From positions 1 through 23,363 of the IMG/VR virus record IMGVR_UViG_3300025132_000311: a stretch of 23,363 nt of DNA, one strand, 5' to 3'. Source of the DNA: a virus. The notes under the pieces were generated by a model, which was not told the origin of the DNA, did no database searches, and saw only the letters and a program-made list of their open reading frames with translations. Positions 1 through 8,301 of this stretch are shown here, piece after piece. Each line of letters begins with the position of its first letter. Position 1 is the first letter of the stretch. The position numbers were made by a program, and so were the translations under genes.

Positions 1-1671
1 GGGTCTTTAACGGACGCACAGACTGTTGCGAACTATCCTCTAGGTGTATATGCAGATTCAACTACCTCTGTATATGATGCTAGTTTTATATCAGGTGCTG
101 TCGATCAGGTCAATTATACATATAGAAAACTTGGTGGTGATATTCTTGATGTTGAATTGACACAAAAGAATGTGTTTGCTGCATATGAAGAATCAGTTCT
201 AGAGTATTCTTATATACTTAACATCCACCAGGCAAAAAATTCACTTGGAAGTGCTCTTGGTGGCCCTACAGGTTCGTTTGATAATGATGGACAATTATCA
301 GGTTCTGAGGTTCTATCAGATCTTGGGTTAAGACTTCCTAGATTTAATTATGGTTATGCTAAAATGGTTGGAGACCGAACTTCAATTGAAACTGGTATCG
401 GTGGCGTTTCACCAATCTACTCAGCATCAATAGATTTAACCAGCGGAAAACAAGATTATGATCTAGACAATATCATTAGAACAACAGAAACAACAGCGAG
501 CACAGATGAGAGTTTAATTGATTTTGCCGGTTTTAGTAATAATGATGATTTTACAATTACTGTCCCAGCCGCAGTTAATGGCACTGGCACCGCCATTACA
601 ATTAGATTGACCGGTGGCGATGCGACGGGAGAAGTTTCAACAGCAGCTAGTGTTGTAGCAATTGGCGTCAGTTCAGGCCCCAGTGCTGGCACAGTTGCCG
701 AAACTGTTGTTGATGCAATCAACGGATTCTTTGGAACCGGTGGGACATATAATCACAGCTTTGCTTCTGCTAATGAGGGTGTTAATACTGGTGTTCCTGG
801 TGTTATTGCCACTCTTGTCTCATCAACTAAAATTAAATTAACTTCTAGTGTTGCTGGCACAGATGGTAATGATATTACAATCACAGCAGGAACTGGTGAT
901 GCTGCAACTACCGGTACCGCATCTGGCGGCGCTACCAATCAATATTTCGGTCCAGATTTAAGAAACCACGCAAATGATAGAATTATGGTTCGAAGAGTTT
1001 ATTTTAAAACCCCACACTCCATGTGGAGGTTTTATGGATATTATGGTGGATTAAACTCTGTTGGCAACTTATCAACATACGGCATGTTTGCCGATGATTC
1101 AACATTTGAAGTTGTGCCACCTTGGCAAAATAAAATGCAGGCGATGGCTTATGAAGATGCCATCTATACAAGAAACTCTCACTACTCTTATGAGATAAAG
1201 AATAACAATTTAAGAATACACCCTAGACCAGTATCAGGTAGCCCCTCTAAGATGTATGTGGAGTTTTCAGTAGAGGTTGGCGCTTTTGATACCGTGTCAG
1301 GTTCCCTGGATAATGGAGCAAGGACTGGTATTAACAATATGAATACGCTTCCTTTTACAAACTTACCATATAAAAAGATTAATGCTATTGGTAAGCAATG
1401 GATTCGTAGATTTGCTTTATCACTAACAAAAGAGATGCTCGGTCAGGTTAGAGGCAAGTTTGCAACGGTGCCAATTCCCGGTGAGTCGGTTACTTTAAAT
1501 GCTTCTGATTTGTTATCGCAGGCGAAGGAAGAGCAAGAAAAGTTAAGAGAAGAACTTAAAACTGTCCTTGATGAGATGACTTATCAAAAACTTGCCGAGC
1601 AAGAAGCAACAATGGCCAAGTCTGTAAGTGAGACTTTCCAAACAGTTCCTAACTTTATTTTCACGGGGTAA
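1..1671 (+). CDS. Neck/head-closure virion protein, gp13-like (5' partial)
   Basis: The frame is open from base 1, so this is the C-terminal 556 residues of a longer protein. The TTG at 157 is internal and not a start. The C-terminal part (a segment with INAIGKQWIRRFALSLTKEM, then a VPIPGESVTLNASDL segment and a charged helix) has the flavour of T4-like gp13 neck proteins, and the position just before gp14-, gp15- and gp18-like genes agrees. Visible codons 171-310 form a Gly/Thr/Ala-rich, probably beta-rich module that recurs almost unchanged in the tail sheath gene; the flanking regions are not related to the sheath. A helical, possibly coiled-coil stretch (KEEQEKLREELKTVLDEM) lies near the end. 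The gene stops at TAA, five bases before the next start. Coding status is certain; the gp13 assignment is an inference from order and recalled sequence pattern, and another portal-proximal structural role is possible. Confidence 0.6.
   Translation, partial: GSLTDAQTVANYPLGVYADSTTSVYDASFISGAVDQVNYTYRKLGGDILDVELTQKNVFAAYEESVLEYSYILNIHQAKNSLGSALGGPTGSFDNDGQLSGSEVLSDLGLRLPRFNYGYAKMVGDRTSIETGIGGVSPIYSASIDLTSGKQDYDLDNIIRTTETTASTDESLIDFAGFSNNDDFTITVPAAVNGTGTAITIRLTGGDATGEVSTAASVVAIGVSSGPSAGTVAETVVDAINGFFGTGGTYNHSFASANEGVNTGVPGVIATLVSSTKIKLTSSVAGTDGNDITITAGTGDAATTGTASGGATNQYFGPDLRNHANDRIMVRRVYFKTPHSMWRFYGYYGGLNSVGNLSTYGMFADDSTFEVVPPWQNKMQAMAYEDAIYTRNSHYSYEIKNNNLRIHPRPVSGSPSKMYVEFSVEVGAFDTVSGSLDNGARTGINNMNTLPFTNLPYKKINAIGKQWIRRFALSLTKEMLGQVRGKFATVPIPGESVTLNASDLLSQAKEEQEKLREELKTVLDEMTYQKLAEQEATMAKSVSETFQTVPNFIFTG
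511..930 (+). repeat. 140-codon surface-like module, copy 1 (in neck-like gene)
   Basis: This in-frame block runs from the codon before LIDFAGFSNNDDF to the codons ending TASGG. It aligns without gaps to 4077-4496 in the tail sheath gene; by hand count about 113 of 140 residues are identical. The DNA is also close: the first roughly 40 bases after the block start differ at one position. It is rich in Gly, Thr, Ser, Ala and Val with few charged residues, as in beta-sandwich decorations of phage surface proteins. Confidence 0.9.
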
Positions 1672-1676
1672 TATGA

Positions 1677-2174
1677 GTGGCAAGAGATGAAACAAAAAAA
1701 TGGTCACAACCTAGCCAACCACCTCCTCCATTATTTCTTGGAAAGAAGGAGAAGGACCTGGTTAAGCAGGTTAATGATGAACTTATCGAAAGAGTCATTG
1801 GCCAGCCCGTATTGTATTATCCAATCAGCTTAGAACACACAAACTTTCATCCTTTATATGGCGAGGCAATTGAGAAGGTATTCCTTCCACCTGTCCGAGT
1901 GTATGCCCTCGTTGAGTGGCAATCATTTGAGACAGAGTTCCAAAAGTATGGTATTGATCGTAAATCAGAGATAACGGTACATTTTCATAAACGTCGTCTA
2001 ACAGAAGACCAAGACTTATTTGTTCGTGTTGGTGACTTTGTTAATTATGGCGGTATCTTTTATGAGATTGTGACTTTGGCAGAGCCAAAACAATTATTTG
2101 GTCAAGTTGATGATAGATTGGAAATCTCGGCTAAGTGTATAAGAGCGAGAAAGGGGCTATTCGATGGGAACTAA
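1677..2174 (+). CDS. Neck protein, gp14-like head-tail joining protein
   Basis: This 165-residue protein starts at GTG 1677, with GGGG at 1665-1668 as the likely ribosome binding site. An ATG at 1673 is out of frame and stops after five codons. The N-terminus is proline-rich (QPSQPPPPLF), followed by a segment with YYPISLEHTNFHPLYGEA and VYALVEWQSFETE, and a C-terminus with a GDFVNYGGIFYEIV strand pattern and an RARKG motif. This pattern, the compact size and the position between a gp13-like and a gp15-like gene suggest the gp14-type neck protein, which helps attach the tail to the head vertex. T4 gp14 is longer (256 aa). The end overlaps the next gene by 11 bases, implying translational coupling. 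Function is moderately supported; coding status is clear. Confidence 0.6.
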   Translation: MARDETKKWSQPSQPPPPLFLGKKEKDLVKQVNDELIERVIGQPVLYYPISLEHTNFHPLYGEAIEKVFLPPVRVYALVEWQSFETEFQKYGIDRKSEITVHFHKRRLTEDQDLFVRVGDFVNYGGIFYEIVTLAEPKQLFGQVDDRLEISAKCIRARKGLFDGN

Positions 2175-3117
2175 TAAAATTACAGATAGAAGAGAGAGTA
2201 ACATTATTAGACCATCAGCACAAAACTATCCACCTCTTAGATCTAGAGACACTCGACCTTCTTATGGCCATACAGAGATTGATGATACTTCCATTATCAA
2301 AGAGAAGATATTAACACCATCGACACTGGAAACAATAGACTTGGCGATGTACGAGTTTATTAACGATAGTCTTGACTTATTTACTACAACAAATGAAGAT
2401 AGAAAAAAGGTTCCAGTTATTTGGGTGTCAGCCGAGAGAGCTTTTCAAGTTAAGAATGACCCTGAACTTCGTGATTCTAATGAGGCAGTAAAGCTTCCTG
2501 TTATTTCTATTGAGAGAAAGAATGTCGAAAAGGGTCTAGATGTTAATAAAAGAATGTTTGGTAATATGCCTGCTTACCCTGATGCGAGAGGTGGTTCAAT
2601 TGTTGTTGCAAGAAAAATCAATCAAGACAAAACTGCCAACTTTCAAAACGCCATGGCAGACAGAAAACATAAACAAATGAACTTTCCAAGAAAGAATGAC
2701 AAAAAAGTTGTTTATCAGACAGTTACAATTCCAATGCCAGTATATGTTCTTAATACCTATGCTGTTACATTAAGAACAGAATATCAACAACATATGAATG
2801 AGTTATTAACTCCATTTGTTACAACACCAGGCACAATAAACCAAGTTATACTTAGGCACGAAGACCATCAGTATTCAGCATTAATTGATGGTGGTTTTAC
2901 CTTTAATAACAACCTTGATAACCTAGCAGAAGAGGAGCGAACTTTTGAAACCGCCATTGAATTTAAGGTGTATGGTTACCTTATCGGAGAGGGTGACAAT
3001 CAAAAGACTCCAAAGATTGTTGTAAGAGAAAATGCAGTTGAGGTCAAAATAGGCAGAGAACAGGTCATTTTAGGTGACATTAATCAGAATTTGAACCAAT
3101 CCTTTTATAGGGAATGA
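2164..3117 (+). CDS. Tail terminator / sheath stabiliser, gp15-like
   Basis: This 317-residue protein begins at ATG 2164 within the end of the preceding gene, with AGGGG-type pairing just upstream. The core contains VPVIWVSAERAFQVK, a GGSIVVARK strand and, around residues 196-250, a segment including RTEYQQHMNELLTPFVT followed by YSALIDGGFTFNNNLDNL. That combination (a helix with MNELLTPF, then an IDG strand) resembles T4 gp15-type tail completion proteins, which cap the tail tube and sheath and bind the neck. Its place immediately before the sheath gene is that of a terminator in T4-type order. T4 gp15 has 272 residues, so the size fits. The first roughly 60 residues look unstructured. The assignment is by order and pattern, not by alignment. 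Confidence 0.55.
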   Translation: MGTNKITDRRESNIIRPSAQNYPPLRSRDTRPSYGHTEIDDTSIIKEKILTPSTLETIDLAMYEFINDSLDLFTTTNEDRKKVPVIWVSAERAFQVKNDPELRDSNEAVKLPVISIERKNVEKGLDVNKRMFGNMPAYPDARGGSIVVARKINQDKTANFQNAMADRKHKQMNFPRKNDKKVVYQTVTIPMPVYVLNTYAVTLRTEYQQHMNELLTPFVTTPGTINQVILRHEDHQYSALIDGGFTFNNNLDNLAEEERTFETAIEFKVYGYLIGEGDNQKTPKIVVRENAVEVKIGREQVILGDINQNLNQSFYRE

Positions 3118-3140
3118 TTTGGATTTTCATTTCAACTCTT

Positions 3141-3152
3141 ACTATTTATTAG
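3141..3152 (+). promoter_or_regulatory. Shared intergenic motif, copy 1 (before sheath gene)
   Basis: ACTATTTATTAG lies 42 bases before the sheath ATG, in the 77-base gap after the gp15-like gene. The same 12 bases occur before the tail tube gene (6769-6780), and a 10/12 match occurs before the 106-aa gene (8506-8517). The recurring position ahead of genes needed in large amounts suggests a promoter element or an RNA processing site. It is not the T4 late promoter TATAAATA. Confidence 0.5.
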
Positions 3153-3194
3153 AGAATCATTGCCTTTATATGTTCATGAAAGGAGAATATCAGA

Positions 3195-6100
3195 ATGTCA
3201 GTAAAGAAGTTTAAGTTCGTTTCACCCGGTATCTTTGTAGATGAAATTGATAATTCAGGAGTTCCCGCTATCCCTGATGCGATTGGACCAGTCGTTATTG
3301 GTCGTGCGGAAAAAGGCCCTGCCTTGCTTCCAACAACAGTGGATTCGTTTTCTGAATTTGTTGATGTTTTTGGTCTTCCAGTTGGTGGTGGCTTGGGTGG
3401 CGATGTTTGGAGAAATGGCAACTTTACCTCTCCCATGTATGGAACATATGCAGCACAAGCTTGGCTTAAGAACAACTCTCCTTTGACCTATGTTCGTCTT
3501 CTTGGTGATGAACACCCTGACTCGGGTGCAACAAGAGCACTAGGCGCTGCTGGCTGGATTGCTGGTGCTGGTACCACGAGCGCAACAATTGCCGATAATG
3601 ATGGAGCATATGGGTTATTTATTATTCCATCGGCTTCTGTGGCAACCAATGCTACTGGAACATTGGCCGCTGTGTTTTATACAGATGGTGCTGTTGTTCG
3701 CTTAAGTGGTTCTGCTTATGCTCCCTTGAGTCTTGGCGCTAGCATTAAAGGCACTATCAATAAAATTGAAAGAAATGGAGCCGGTCTGCCGGTTTATAAC
3801 TCTGGCGCTGATTTTGAATTTACTCTAGAGATTTCTGATACCGACATCGCTACCAATACCGGTGTTGATAAACACGTAATTAACTTTAATAAAGATTCTT
3901 CAAAATATATCCGTAAAGTCTTAAACACTAGCCCTGTTTTGACAAACTCTAATATTGTTGCGAGCGCCAATCAAAAGAAATATTGGCTTGGTGAGACTTT
4001 TGATAAATTCCTCACGAGTGGCGAAACAAATAAGAGCACAGGAAAAACCCCCGTAGTAAGAGCAGCAACAAGCGAAAATTTAATTGATTTTGCCGGTTTC
4101 AGTAATAATGATGATTTTACGATTACAGTTCCGGCCTCAATTGGAGGAACAGGTACCGCCATAACAATTAGATTAACTGGTGCCGATGCGACAGGAGCAG
4201 CTTCAACAACATCTACTGTTGTGGCGGTTGGTGTTAGCTCAACCCCCAGTGCTGGCACAGTTGCAGAAACTGTTGTTGACGCGATTAATGGTTTTTTTGG
4301 CTCTGGCGGGGCTTACAATCATGCTTTTGCTTCTGCGAACAGCGGCGTTAATACCGGTGTTCCTGGTGTTTCTGCTACTCTCGTATCATCAACCAAGATT
4401 AAGCTAACTGCTGATGTAGGGGGCGCTGACGGTAACAGCATCGCCATCGCAGCAGGAACTGGTGATGCCGCAACTGCTGGCAATGCTACTGGTGGTGTTG
4501 GAGACTCTACAACACCTGCATCTCATGCTGGTTTTGCTGGCATGTCTTCGGCTGCGGCAAGAGATTGTTTTGGTTTCATCGCTGCCCTAGAAACACATAC
4601 TAGTGCCAAAAACTGGTCGGATCACCTTGAAGGAATGGCGGCTTCTTCAACCGGTTGGATTTTCTCTCAGCATCTGGCTGCACATACAAATACATTCCAC
4701 CCAGATCCAACCAAGTCCTTTACTGTTCCCTTGTTTAAACTCCACTCTCATACTGGTGGTGAGTGGAATCAAAACAATATTAAGATCTCTATTCAGGATA
4801 TTAAGATTTCTAAAAATAGCACAACTGACTATGGCACATTTACTGTTGTTATTCGCCAGATTAGAGATAATGACGGCTCGCCAAGAGTGCTTGAACAGTT
4901 TAGTAATGTAAATCTTAACCCTAATTCCTTAGACTATATCGCTCGTCGTATCGGTGATAGATATTATACCTGGAATGAAGACAAAAACAAATATATTGAA
5001 AAGGGTGATTATGCTAACCGCTCTGCCTATGTTTATGTTGAAGTTGATACTGACGTAGCAAATAACGCTGTTGATGCGCGCTATGTTCCCTTCGGCTTTG
5101 AAGGCCCTCAAAGGCCAAAACCCTTTACCTTTGTATCTGGAACTGCGGCTAACGCTCACGGTATTAAGGCTTTCGGGCATGTTGCGAGACAAGATACTGA
5201 TATCTTCGGTAATAGTTGTGCCGCTAACGATACAGCGATTGCCCAAGCGATGAATCCAGGGGCTGTAACTGGGTTTGGCATAGCTGGTATGATTGGCCCT
5301 GATAAAACAACCACAAACGATGGTTTAAAGGAAGGAGCATTCCTTACCTATATGGCAGCAGATCTTACTGCTTCGGTTGTATTCCCAACCTTTGCCTTAA
5401 GATCTGGCTCTGTTGATCCATCACTTTCGTCTGGTCGTTTTGCTTACTTTGGATTTGATTCTCGTAGAAGCAACTCCTCAACTAGATTTGAAGAGAGCAA
5501 CGTTGATATTGCCCGTAAGTTAGCACCAGACTTTGATAGCACTAGTAACACCGAAACAGCGTTCTATTTCACACTTGATGATTTGATTAGCAGCGAGGGT
5601 GCTTATATGTATAAGTCAGGCTCGTATGCTAACACCGAGTCGGTCACAGCTAAGGCAAACAGCTATGTTAATATCTTAGACCCAGCTAGTGACGCTAGTC
5701 CTTCTTACGCTGTCAAGGGATTTACTGTTCCTCTGGCTGGTGGTTTTGATGGATTAGATATTACCGAGAGCGATCCTTTTAATAATGCTTCTGGTTTTGC
5801 TCGCTATGATGCTGATGAAATGAAAAACTACGCTTACTACTCAGTTAAGAAAGCTATTAACACAGTTTCAGACGCTGAGCAAGTTGAAGTTAATCTCGCA
5901 ACAGTTCCTGGTGTCACTAATGAGGCTCTTACAGCTCACCTGATTAACACTTGTGAGAGTAGGGGAGACACCCTAGCCATTATTGATCTTAAGGGTGGAT
6001 ATACCCCAATTGCCGAGGATGGTGGCACGCTCGTTAGTGCCGGCACATATGGCAGTGTTAAAGAAACAGTAGACGCCATGCTTGACCGTGGGCTTAACTC

Positions 6101-6746
6101 CAGCTATGGATGTGCCTTCTACCCCTGGGTTCAGATTAGAGATGCGATTAATGACCAGATTGTTTGGGTTCCACCTTCAGTCGTTGCCTTGGGAACGTTC
6201 TCAAGCAGCGAAAGAAAGAGCGCACCTTGGTTTGCCCCTGCTGGATTCACTAGAGGTGGGTTGTCTGAGGGCTCTGCTGGTATCCCTGTCCTGAGTGTTC
6301 GTGAGAAACTTACCTCCGAAGACAGAGATAGTCTCTATGAGAACAACATCAACCCGATTGCATCGTTCCCAGCAGAGGGTATCGTAATCTTCGGTCAGAA
6401 GACATTACAACTAACGCAATCTGCTCTTGATAGAATTAATGTGAGAAGACTTCTCATCTTTGTCAAGAAAGAGATTTCAAGAATTGCCGCTACAACCCTG
6501 TTTGAGCCGAATGTGGAGCAAACTTGGGCTGGCTTTACCGGTCGTGTGATTCCCTTCCTAGAGAAGGTGTCCTCTGGTGGTGGCTTATCTGCTTTCAAGG
6601 TCGTGCTGGATGAAACAACCACCACACCTGACCTTGTTGATAGAAACATCATGTATGCGAAGATCTTCTTGAAGCCTGCTAAGGCGATTGAGTTTATCGC
6701 ACTTGACTTCGTTGTCACGAATTCAGGAGCGGCTTTCGAGGATTAA
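3195..6746 (+). CDS. Contractile tail sheath protein, gp18-like
   Basis: This 1183-residue protein starts at ATG 3195 with a strong GAAAGGAG site upstream. The N-terminus (KKFKFVSPGIFVDEIDNSG, then GPVVIGRAEKGP) and the C-terminal third are typical of T4-family tail sheaths: residues about 960-1025 with GCAFYPWVQIRDAINDQIVW and WFAPAGFTRGGL, and about 1050-1183 with NPIASFPAEGIVIFGQKTLQ, VRRLLIFVKKEI and a last strand FIALDFVV. These regions form the contractile core; the sheath contracts to drive the tube through the cell envelope. T4 gp18 has 659 residues, so this protein carries about 500 extra in the middle, expected to face outward. Part of this is a 140-residue module (residues 295-434) also found in the neck-like protein encoded at bases 1-1671. 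Identification as a sheath is firm. Confidence 0.95.
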   Translation: MSVKKFKFVSPGIFVDEIDNSGVPAIPDAIGPVVIGRAEKGPALLPTTVDSFSEFVDVFGLPVGGGLGGDVWRNGNFTSPMYGTYAAQAWLKNNSPLTYVRLLGDEHPDSGATRALGAAGWIAGAGTTSATIADNDGAYGLFIIPSASVATNATGTLAAVFYTDGAVVRLSGSAYAPLSLGASIKGTINKIERNGAGLPVYNSGADFEFTLEISDTDIATNTGVDKHVINFNKDSSKYIRKVLNTSPVLTNSNIVASANQKKYWLGETFDKFLTSGETNKSTGKTPVVRAATSENLIDFAGFSNNDDFTITVPASIGGTGTAITIRLTGADATGAASTTSTVVAVGVSSTPSAGTVAETVVDAINGFFGSGGAYNHAFASANSGVNTGVPGVSATLVSSTKIKLTADVGGADGNSIAIAAGTGDAATAGNATGGVGDSTTPASHAGFAGMSSAAARDCFGFIAALETHTSAKNWSDHLEGMAASSTGWIFSQHLAAHTNTFHPDPTKSFTVPLFKLHSHTGGEWNQNNIKISIQDIKISKNSTTDYGTFTVVIRQIRDNDGSPRVLEQFSNVNLNPNSLDYIARRIGDRYYTWNEDKNKYIEKGDYANRSAYVYVEVDTDVANNAVDARYVPFGFEGPQRPKPFTFVSGTAANAHGIKAFGHVARQDTDIFGNSCAANDTAIAQAMNPGAVTGFGIAGMIGPDKTTTNDGLKEGAFLTYMAADLTASVVFPTFALRSGSVDPSLSSGRFAYFGFDSRRSNSSTRFEESNVDIARKLAPDFDSTSNTETAFYFTLDDLISSEGAYMYKSGSYANTESVTAKANSYVNILDPASDASPSYAVKGFTVPLAGGFDGLDITESDPFNNASGFARYDADEMKNYAYYSVKKAINTVSDAEQVEVNLATVPGVTNEALTAHLINTCESRGDTLAIIDLKGGYTPIAEDGGTLVSAGTYGSVKETVDAMLDRGLNSSYGCAFYPWVQIRDAINDQIVWVPPSVVALGTFSSSERKSAPWFAPAGFTRGGLSEGSAGIPVLSVREKLTSEDRDSLYENNINPIASFPAEGIVIFGQKTLQLTQSALDRINVRRLLIFVKKEISRIAATTLFEPNVEQTWAGFTGRVIPFLEKVSSGGGLSAFKVVLDETTTTPDLVDRNIMYAKIFLKPAKAIEFIALDFVVTNSGAAFED
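4077..4496 (+). repeat. 140-codon surface-like module, copy 2 (in sheath gene)
   Basis: This is the gapless counterpart of 511-930, occupying residues 295-434 of the sheath. Its boundaries coincide with where the similarity to the neck-like protein begins (LIDFAGFSNNDDF) and ends (a Gly-Gly pair). It lies in the expanded middle of the sheath, where homologues carry outward-facing insertions. Confidence 0.9.
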
Positions 6747-6759
6747 TTTTAAATTTCAA

Positions 6760-6790
6760 GCACTGGGTACTATTTATTAGTGCCTAGTGC
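6760..6790 (+). promoter_or_regulatory. 13-bp hairpin carrying shared motif copy 2 (before tail tube gene)
   Basis: The arms GCACTGGGTACTA (6760-6772) and TAGTGCCTAGTGC (6778-6790) pair over all 13 positions with two G-U wobbles, around a TTTAT loop. The motif ACTATTTATTAG (6769-6780) forms the tip. The structure sits between the sheath stop and the tail tube start, 21 bases before ATG 6812. There is no T-tract after it, so it does not look like a simple intrinsic terminator. It may be an RNA processing or stability element, or a promoter whose flanks happen to be complementary. Confidence 0.55.
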
Positions 6791-6811
6791 GAAGTACAGG
6801 AGAAGAAATGA

Positions 6812-7423
6812 ATGGCAAGTCCAGTTAAAGGAAATACAAATTTTGAATTTTGGTCATCTAACACCGTTGAGCCAAAAAGAGCTTTTAAGTTTATGGTTAC
6901 AATCCCAGGATTCCAGCCATTTCTTGTTGCTAAAGCAGACAGACCTTCTGTCACAATCGGTGAGACCCCTCACAAGTTTTTAAACCACACATTCTATTAT
7001 CCAGGTGTTGCTACTTGGAATGATGTTAAAATTACGTTTGTTGATCCCGGCAACGGACAAGAGCCTAACCAAGACGCCACACTTCTCCTTTACAATAAGC
7101 TTCTTGAGATGGGCTATAGAACCCCTGAATTTGGATTTACTGGTCCTAACGATCTTTCTAAAAATGTTATTTCCAAAGGTCTTTCAACTACGGCCTTTAA
7201 TGAAATTCAAATTCAAACTTTAACACACGGACGACAAATCACAGGCATTAATAATCAAACAACTGTCGGTGAGAAGTTTATTCTCAAAAACGCTTGGCCA
7301 AAAGAAATAAATTTTGGTTCTTTTGATTATAATGGTGAAGATTTGCTCCAACTTGAAGTAACATTTAAGTATGATTTTGCACATCTTAAGAATAAGGGTG
7401 GTACACTCGTACAAGACATGTAA
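6812..7423 (+). CDS. Tail tube protein, gp19-like
   Basis: This 203-residue protein starts at ATG 6812 after a CAGGAGAAG ribosome binding site; an ATG at 6807 is out of frame and ends after six codons. The N-terminal part contains FKFMVTIPGF and the middle contains TFYYPGVATWNDVKITFVDP, a typical pattern of T4/P2-type tube subunits in which 'YPG ... W..V..TF.D' precedes the oligomerisation loop. The C-terminus ends in strands (LLQLEVTFKYDFAHL), as in the gp19 family. Hexamers stack to form the inner tube inside the sheath. The size is slightly above T4 gp19 (163 aa). The position directly after the sheath is the family standard. Confidence 0.93.
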   Translation: MASPVKGNTNFEFWSSNTVEPKRAFKFMVTIPGFQPFLVAKADRPSVTIGETPHKFLNHTFYYPGVATWNDVKITFVDPGNGQEPNQDATLLLYNKLLEMGYRTPEFGFTGPNDLSKNVISKGLSTTAFNEIQIQTLTHGRQITGINNQTTVGEKFILKNAWPKEINFGSFDYNGEDLLQLEVTFKYDFAHLKNKGGTLVQDM

Positions 7424-7443
7424 TTAGACTAAAAGAGGTATAA

Positions 7444-8301
7444 ATGTCAGCTAGAAATAACCAGGAGAGAACGGGGGCTAAGCCCTCTGTTCCATCTCCT
7501 GTTAATAATTTAGATTTTACACAACAGCAGAACTTTTCATTTCCAAAACCAACAGAATTTGTTGAATTACCCTCACAAGGGCTTCTTTATCCAGAAGATC
7601 ATCCACTCCACGGGGTAGAATCAGTTGAGATTCGCTTTATGACGGCGAAAGATGAGGATACACTATCTTCACAAGCATTAATCCGAAAAGGCATAGCCTT
7701 GGATCGTCTTATTCAAGATATTCTTGTTGATAAAAGAATTAAGGTTGAGGATCTTCTTGTGTGTGATAAAAATGCAATCATTATTAGAACACGCATTACA
7801 GGCTATGGCGAAGAGTATAAGACAAAAGTTACATGCCCAGCGTGCTCAAGTGGTGTTACTTATACGTTCAATCTTGGTGATGTGGATACCATCACCACTA
7901 GTGATCTCAAAGAAGCTGGTTTAGATTTTTGTCCAAAAGGAACGTTTAGTATTGAGCTGCCTAAATCAAAAGTTACTGTTAAAGCTAGGCTAATGACTGG
8001 TCGTGATGAAAAACGATTGATTCAGGCTGCTAAAAAGTCTAAAAACAAAGATGCTGTTGATAGAACTTTAACAAACCAGTTAAAAACAATTATTCAAGAA
8101 GTTCAAGGAAAAACCGAAAAGCCAATTATTAATCACTTTGTTGATACGATGCCTGCTATTGATTCAAGGCATCTTAGAAGTTATTATGCAGCTAGAATTC
8201 CCAGGGTTGATTTGACAAGAGAGTTCGTGTGCGAAGAATGTGGGCACGGCGCAGACCTGGAGGTGCCACTTTCTGTGGACTTTTTTTGGCCTAGGGAATG
8301 A
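7444..8301 (+). CDS. gp26-family baseplate/tail assembly protein with zinc ribbon
   Basis: This 285-residue protein starts at ATG 7444 after AAGAGGT. Residues 36-115 contain the family pattern EFVELPSQGLLYP, RFMTAKDEDTLSSQALIRKG and LDRLIQDILVD, matching what I know of the T4 gp26-type 'T4 baseplate' family. Two CxxC pairs (C131/C134 and C263/C266) probably bind one zinc ion. The last residues, VDFFWP, are encoded by a run of seven T bases followed by CCT AGG, and the gene stops six bases later. The gene lies between the tail tube and tape measure genes, where other tailed phages place the tape-measure chaperone pair. I therefore infer an assembly chaperone role, possibly with a minor longer product made by frameshifting into the next frame. 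The family assignment is fairly sure; the chaperone role is inference. Confidence 0.8.
   Translation: MSARNNQERTGAKPSVPSPVNNLDFTQQQNFSFPKPTEFVELPSQGLLYPEDHPLHGVESVEIRFMTAKDEDTLSSQALIRKGIALDRLIQDILVDKRIKVEDLLVCDKNAIIIRTRITGYGEEYKTKVTCPACSSGVTYTFNLGDVDTITTSDLKEAGLDFCPKGTFSIELPKSKVTVKARLMTGRDEKRLIQAAKKSKNKDAVDRTLTNQLKTIIQEVQGKTEKPIINHFVDTMPAIDSRHLRSYYAARIPRVDLTREFVCEECGHGADLEVPLSVDFFWPRE

Noticed and set aside
157-159. TTG as the start of the first gene
   Set aside because: The same frame is open back to base 1 with normal coding character, so the gene begins before the window.
3149-3515. Two ORFs on the minus strand over the start of the sheath gene
   Set aside because: They are antisense shadows of a clearly conserved sheath N-terminus and have no ribosome binding sites.
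3607-3625. Further weak matches to the ACTATTTAYTA motif inside genes (also near 2386)
   Set aside because: They are imperfect, lie within coding sequence and are expected by chance in AT-rich DNA.
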